A stretch of 64,000 bases of DNA. Source: CAVXYG01 sp963706835. Its GTDB lineage: Bacteria; Actinomycetota; Actinomycetes; S36-B12; GCA-2699445. Position 1 is the stretch's first letter; each line of letters opens with the position of its first letter. The position numbers and the translations under genes are program-made. The stretch covers positions 87,874 to 151,873 of the forward strand of contig CAVPOB010000036.1 in assembly GCA_963706835.1 (NCBI GenBank), given 5' to 3'. The notes under the pieces are model-generated. The model was not told the DNA's origin, did no database searches, and was given only the letters and a program-made list of their open reading frames with translations. Shown in pieces: positions 63,101 to 64,000 of the stretch.

Positions 63101-64000
63101 GGCTGCCCGGCACGCTGCTCGCGCTCGCCGGTGAGCTGGTGTCGGCGGTTGCTGGCAAGGCCCTCGGCGACAGCCTCGGCCCGCTCTCGATTCACCCCGT
63201 CGTCGACGACGATGACGGTCGCACCTGGTACGGGCTGCGACTGGCCTTCGCCGAGGGGCTCAGCCTGGCCGACGGCAGCGACATCGGGCTGGCGCTGGAC
63301 GGCTACCGAGGCGACTTCGCCGAGAGCACCGACCGCGGGATCGCCATCTACCTGATCTCAACACCCCGACGGCGCCGACATTGCCAGCACCGCGCGCTGC
63401 ACCCCGCGCATCGAGATCGACGAGCTCGGCCTGCGGATGACGGGCGCCGGCCAGGGCGCCCTGCTGTCCGACCCGATCGGCGTGGCGGCCGTGGGGTTGT
63501 TCGGCAGCTACGACGGCCGGGTGAGTCTGGATGGCGCCGGCGACATCACCGGCTGGCAGACCGACTCGGGCGGCATGCGGCTGGCGGTGCGCAAGCTGTC
63601 CATCCCGCTGGGGACCGGCGAGAGCGGCGGCAACCCGGTCGCCCAGAAGATGCTCAGCCAGGCCGAGGAGCCCAACGCCGCCGGCGACGATGAGCAGTTG
63701 GCCGCCGGCTTCGATCTGGAGATCGAGGTCACCACCAGCGGCTTCGACGTGCACGTGGGGCTCGGCGATCCGCCGTGGTGGATCCCGGTGCAGCGCTCGT
63801 TCGGTCCGCTGTACGTCGATCAGTTCGGGCTGGTGGTCGAGGATCTGGACAGCAGCATCGACACCATCGGGGTGCTCTTCGACGGCGGCCTGGAACTGGC
63901 CGGGCTCGCGGTCGGCGTGGACGACCTCGGGATCCTCTACGACCTGGACGAGCAGGAGCTCAAGCTCGAGCTCGCCGGCCTCGCCATCGCCTACGACGGC
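57126..64000 (+). CDS. Giant DUF6603-like protein with a lipase-like segment, frame-broken and incomplete
   Basis: From GTG 57126 the frame is open to about 59640 (838 residues); it then continues in other frames, with breaks near 59640, 60015, 60065, 60150, 60400, several between 60490 and 61800, 62895, 63090 and 63360, then open to the window end (over 2280 residues in all). The N-terminal part is repeated beta-rich, with Leu/Gly-rich helices (LGPLLGLLPGLPGVPGFS). Around 60095-60235 DPVALIAHGTSG and LLTDVVTVGTPHSSAPLAWL resemble a lipase nucleophile elbow and the GTPH motif of PGAP1-like lipases. The end (PPWWIPVQRSFGPLYVDQFG, then repeats of LELAGLAVGVDDLGILYDL) matches my memory of DUF6603. 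Location and role unknown; no signal peptide at the start. Confidence 0.66.

Overview
The window is very GC-rich DNA with many GTG/TTG starts, 1-4 base gene overlaps and strong GGAGG-type ribosome sites. Gene content (Arr rifampin ADP-ribosyltransferase, TrpB2, septum-formation-like lipoprotein, YyaL/DUF255, a tubulin-like/vWA operon, IS256-type remnant) points to a chromosome of an Actinomycetota member. I cannot name the genus. No rRNA, tRNA or CRISPR array was seen.

Layout. 0-10.9 kb is ordinary housekeeping: an enoyl-reductase-like protein (cut by the window start), YaaA, an FAD amine oxidase, a YyaL-type thioredoxin-fold protein, a helical-repeat protein, TrpB2 and a two-gene ABC-2 exporter. 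11-18.1 kb is an accessory patch: four toxin-antitoxin modules (HEPN/MNT, two MazF-type, Doc-type), a second broken doc, Arr, a GNAT acetyltransferase and decayed genes (DUF1295, SRPBCC). Each TA module has a perfect inverted repeat in front of its first gene. 18.3-30 kb has a SnoaL-like/SDR pair (the SDR has an in-frame TGA), two alpha/beta hydrolases (one decayed), SRPBCC, lipoproteins and unrecognised proteins, with a 313-bp direct repeat at 24.7 and 27.0 kb. 30.2-32.3 kb has an OLD-family ATPase/TOPRIM nuclease split by a frameshift and a 51-residue double zinc-knuckle protein.

33.2-41.3 kb is the most interesting locus: a minus-strand operon of a membrane vWA protein, a 1056-residue tubulin-like protein, a membrane protein that looks like a degenerate tubulin-like paralogue, and a membrane transglutaminase-like protein. 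It may be a multicomponent membrane-associated cytoskeletal device. 41.4-50.4 kb mixes debris (a WD40/Clp chimera, a truncated histidine kinase, an IS256 end) with defence-like genes: a two-TM membrane protein, a HEPN/DUF3293 protein and a PLD-helicase-DUF3427 protein with two frameshifts. 50.5-56.2 kb has a PfkB sugar kinase, VapBC, a septum-formation-like lipoprotein and remnants of DUF2127 and mannonate-dehydratase genes. 56.3 kb to the end holds a small partner gene translationally coupled to a giant DUF6603-like protein that runs off the window, with many frame breaks between 59.6 and 63.4 kb.

A caution for the whole window: more than ten otherwise well-preserved genes are interrupted by single-base frame changes. 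Some loci are truly decayed (truncated, several frames), but others may be assembly indels. Frame-joined boundaries are given where homology in two frames is clear.
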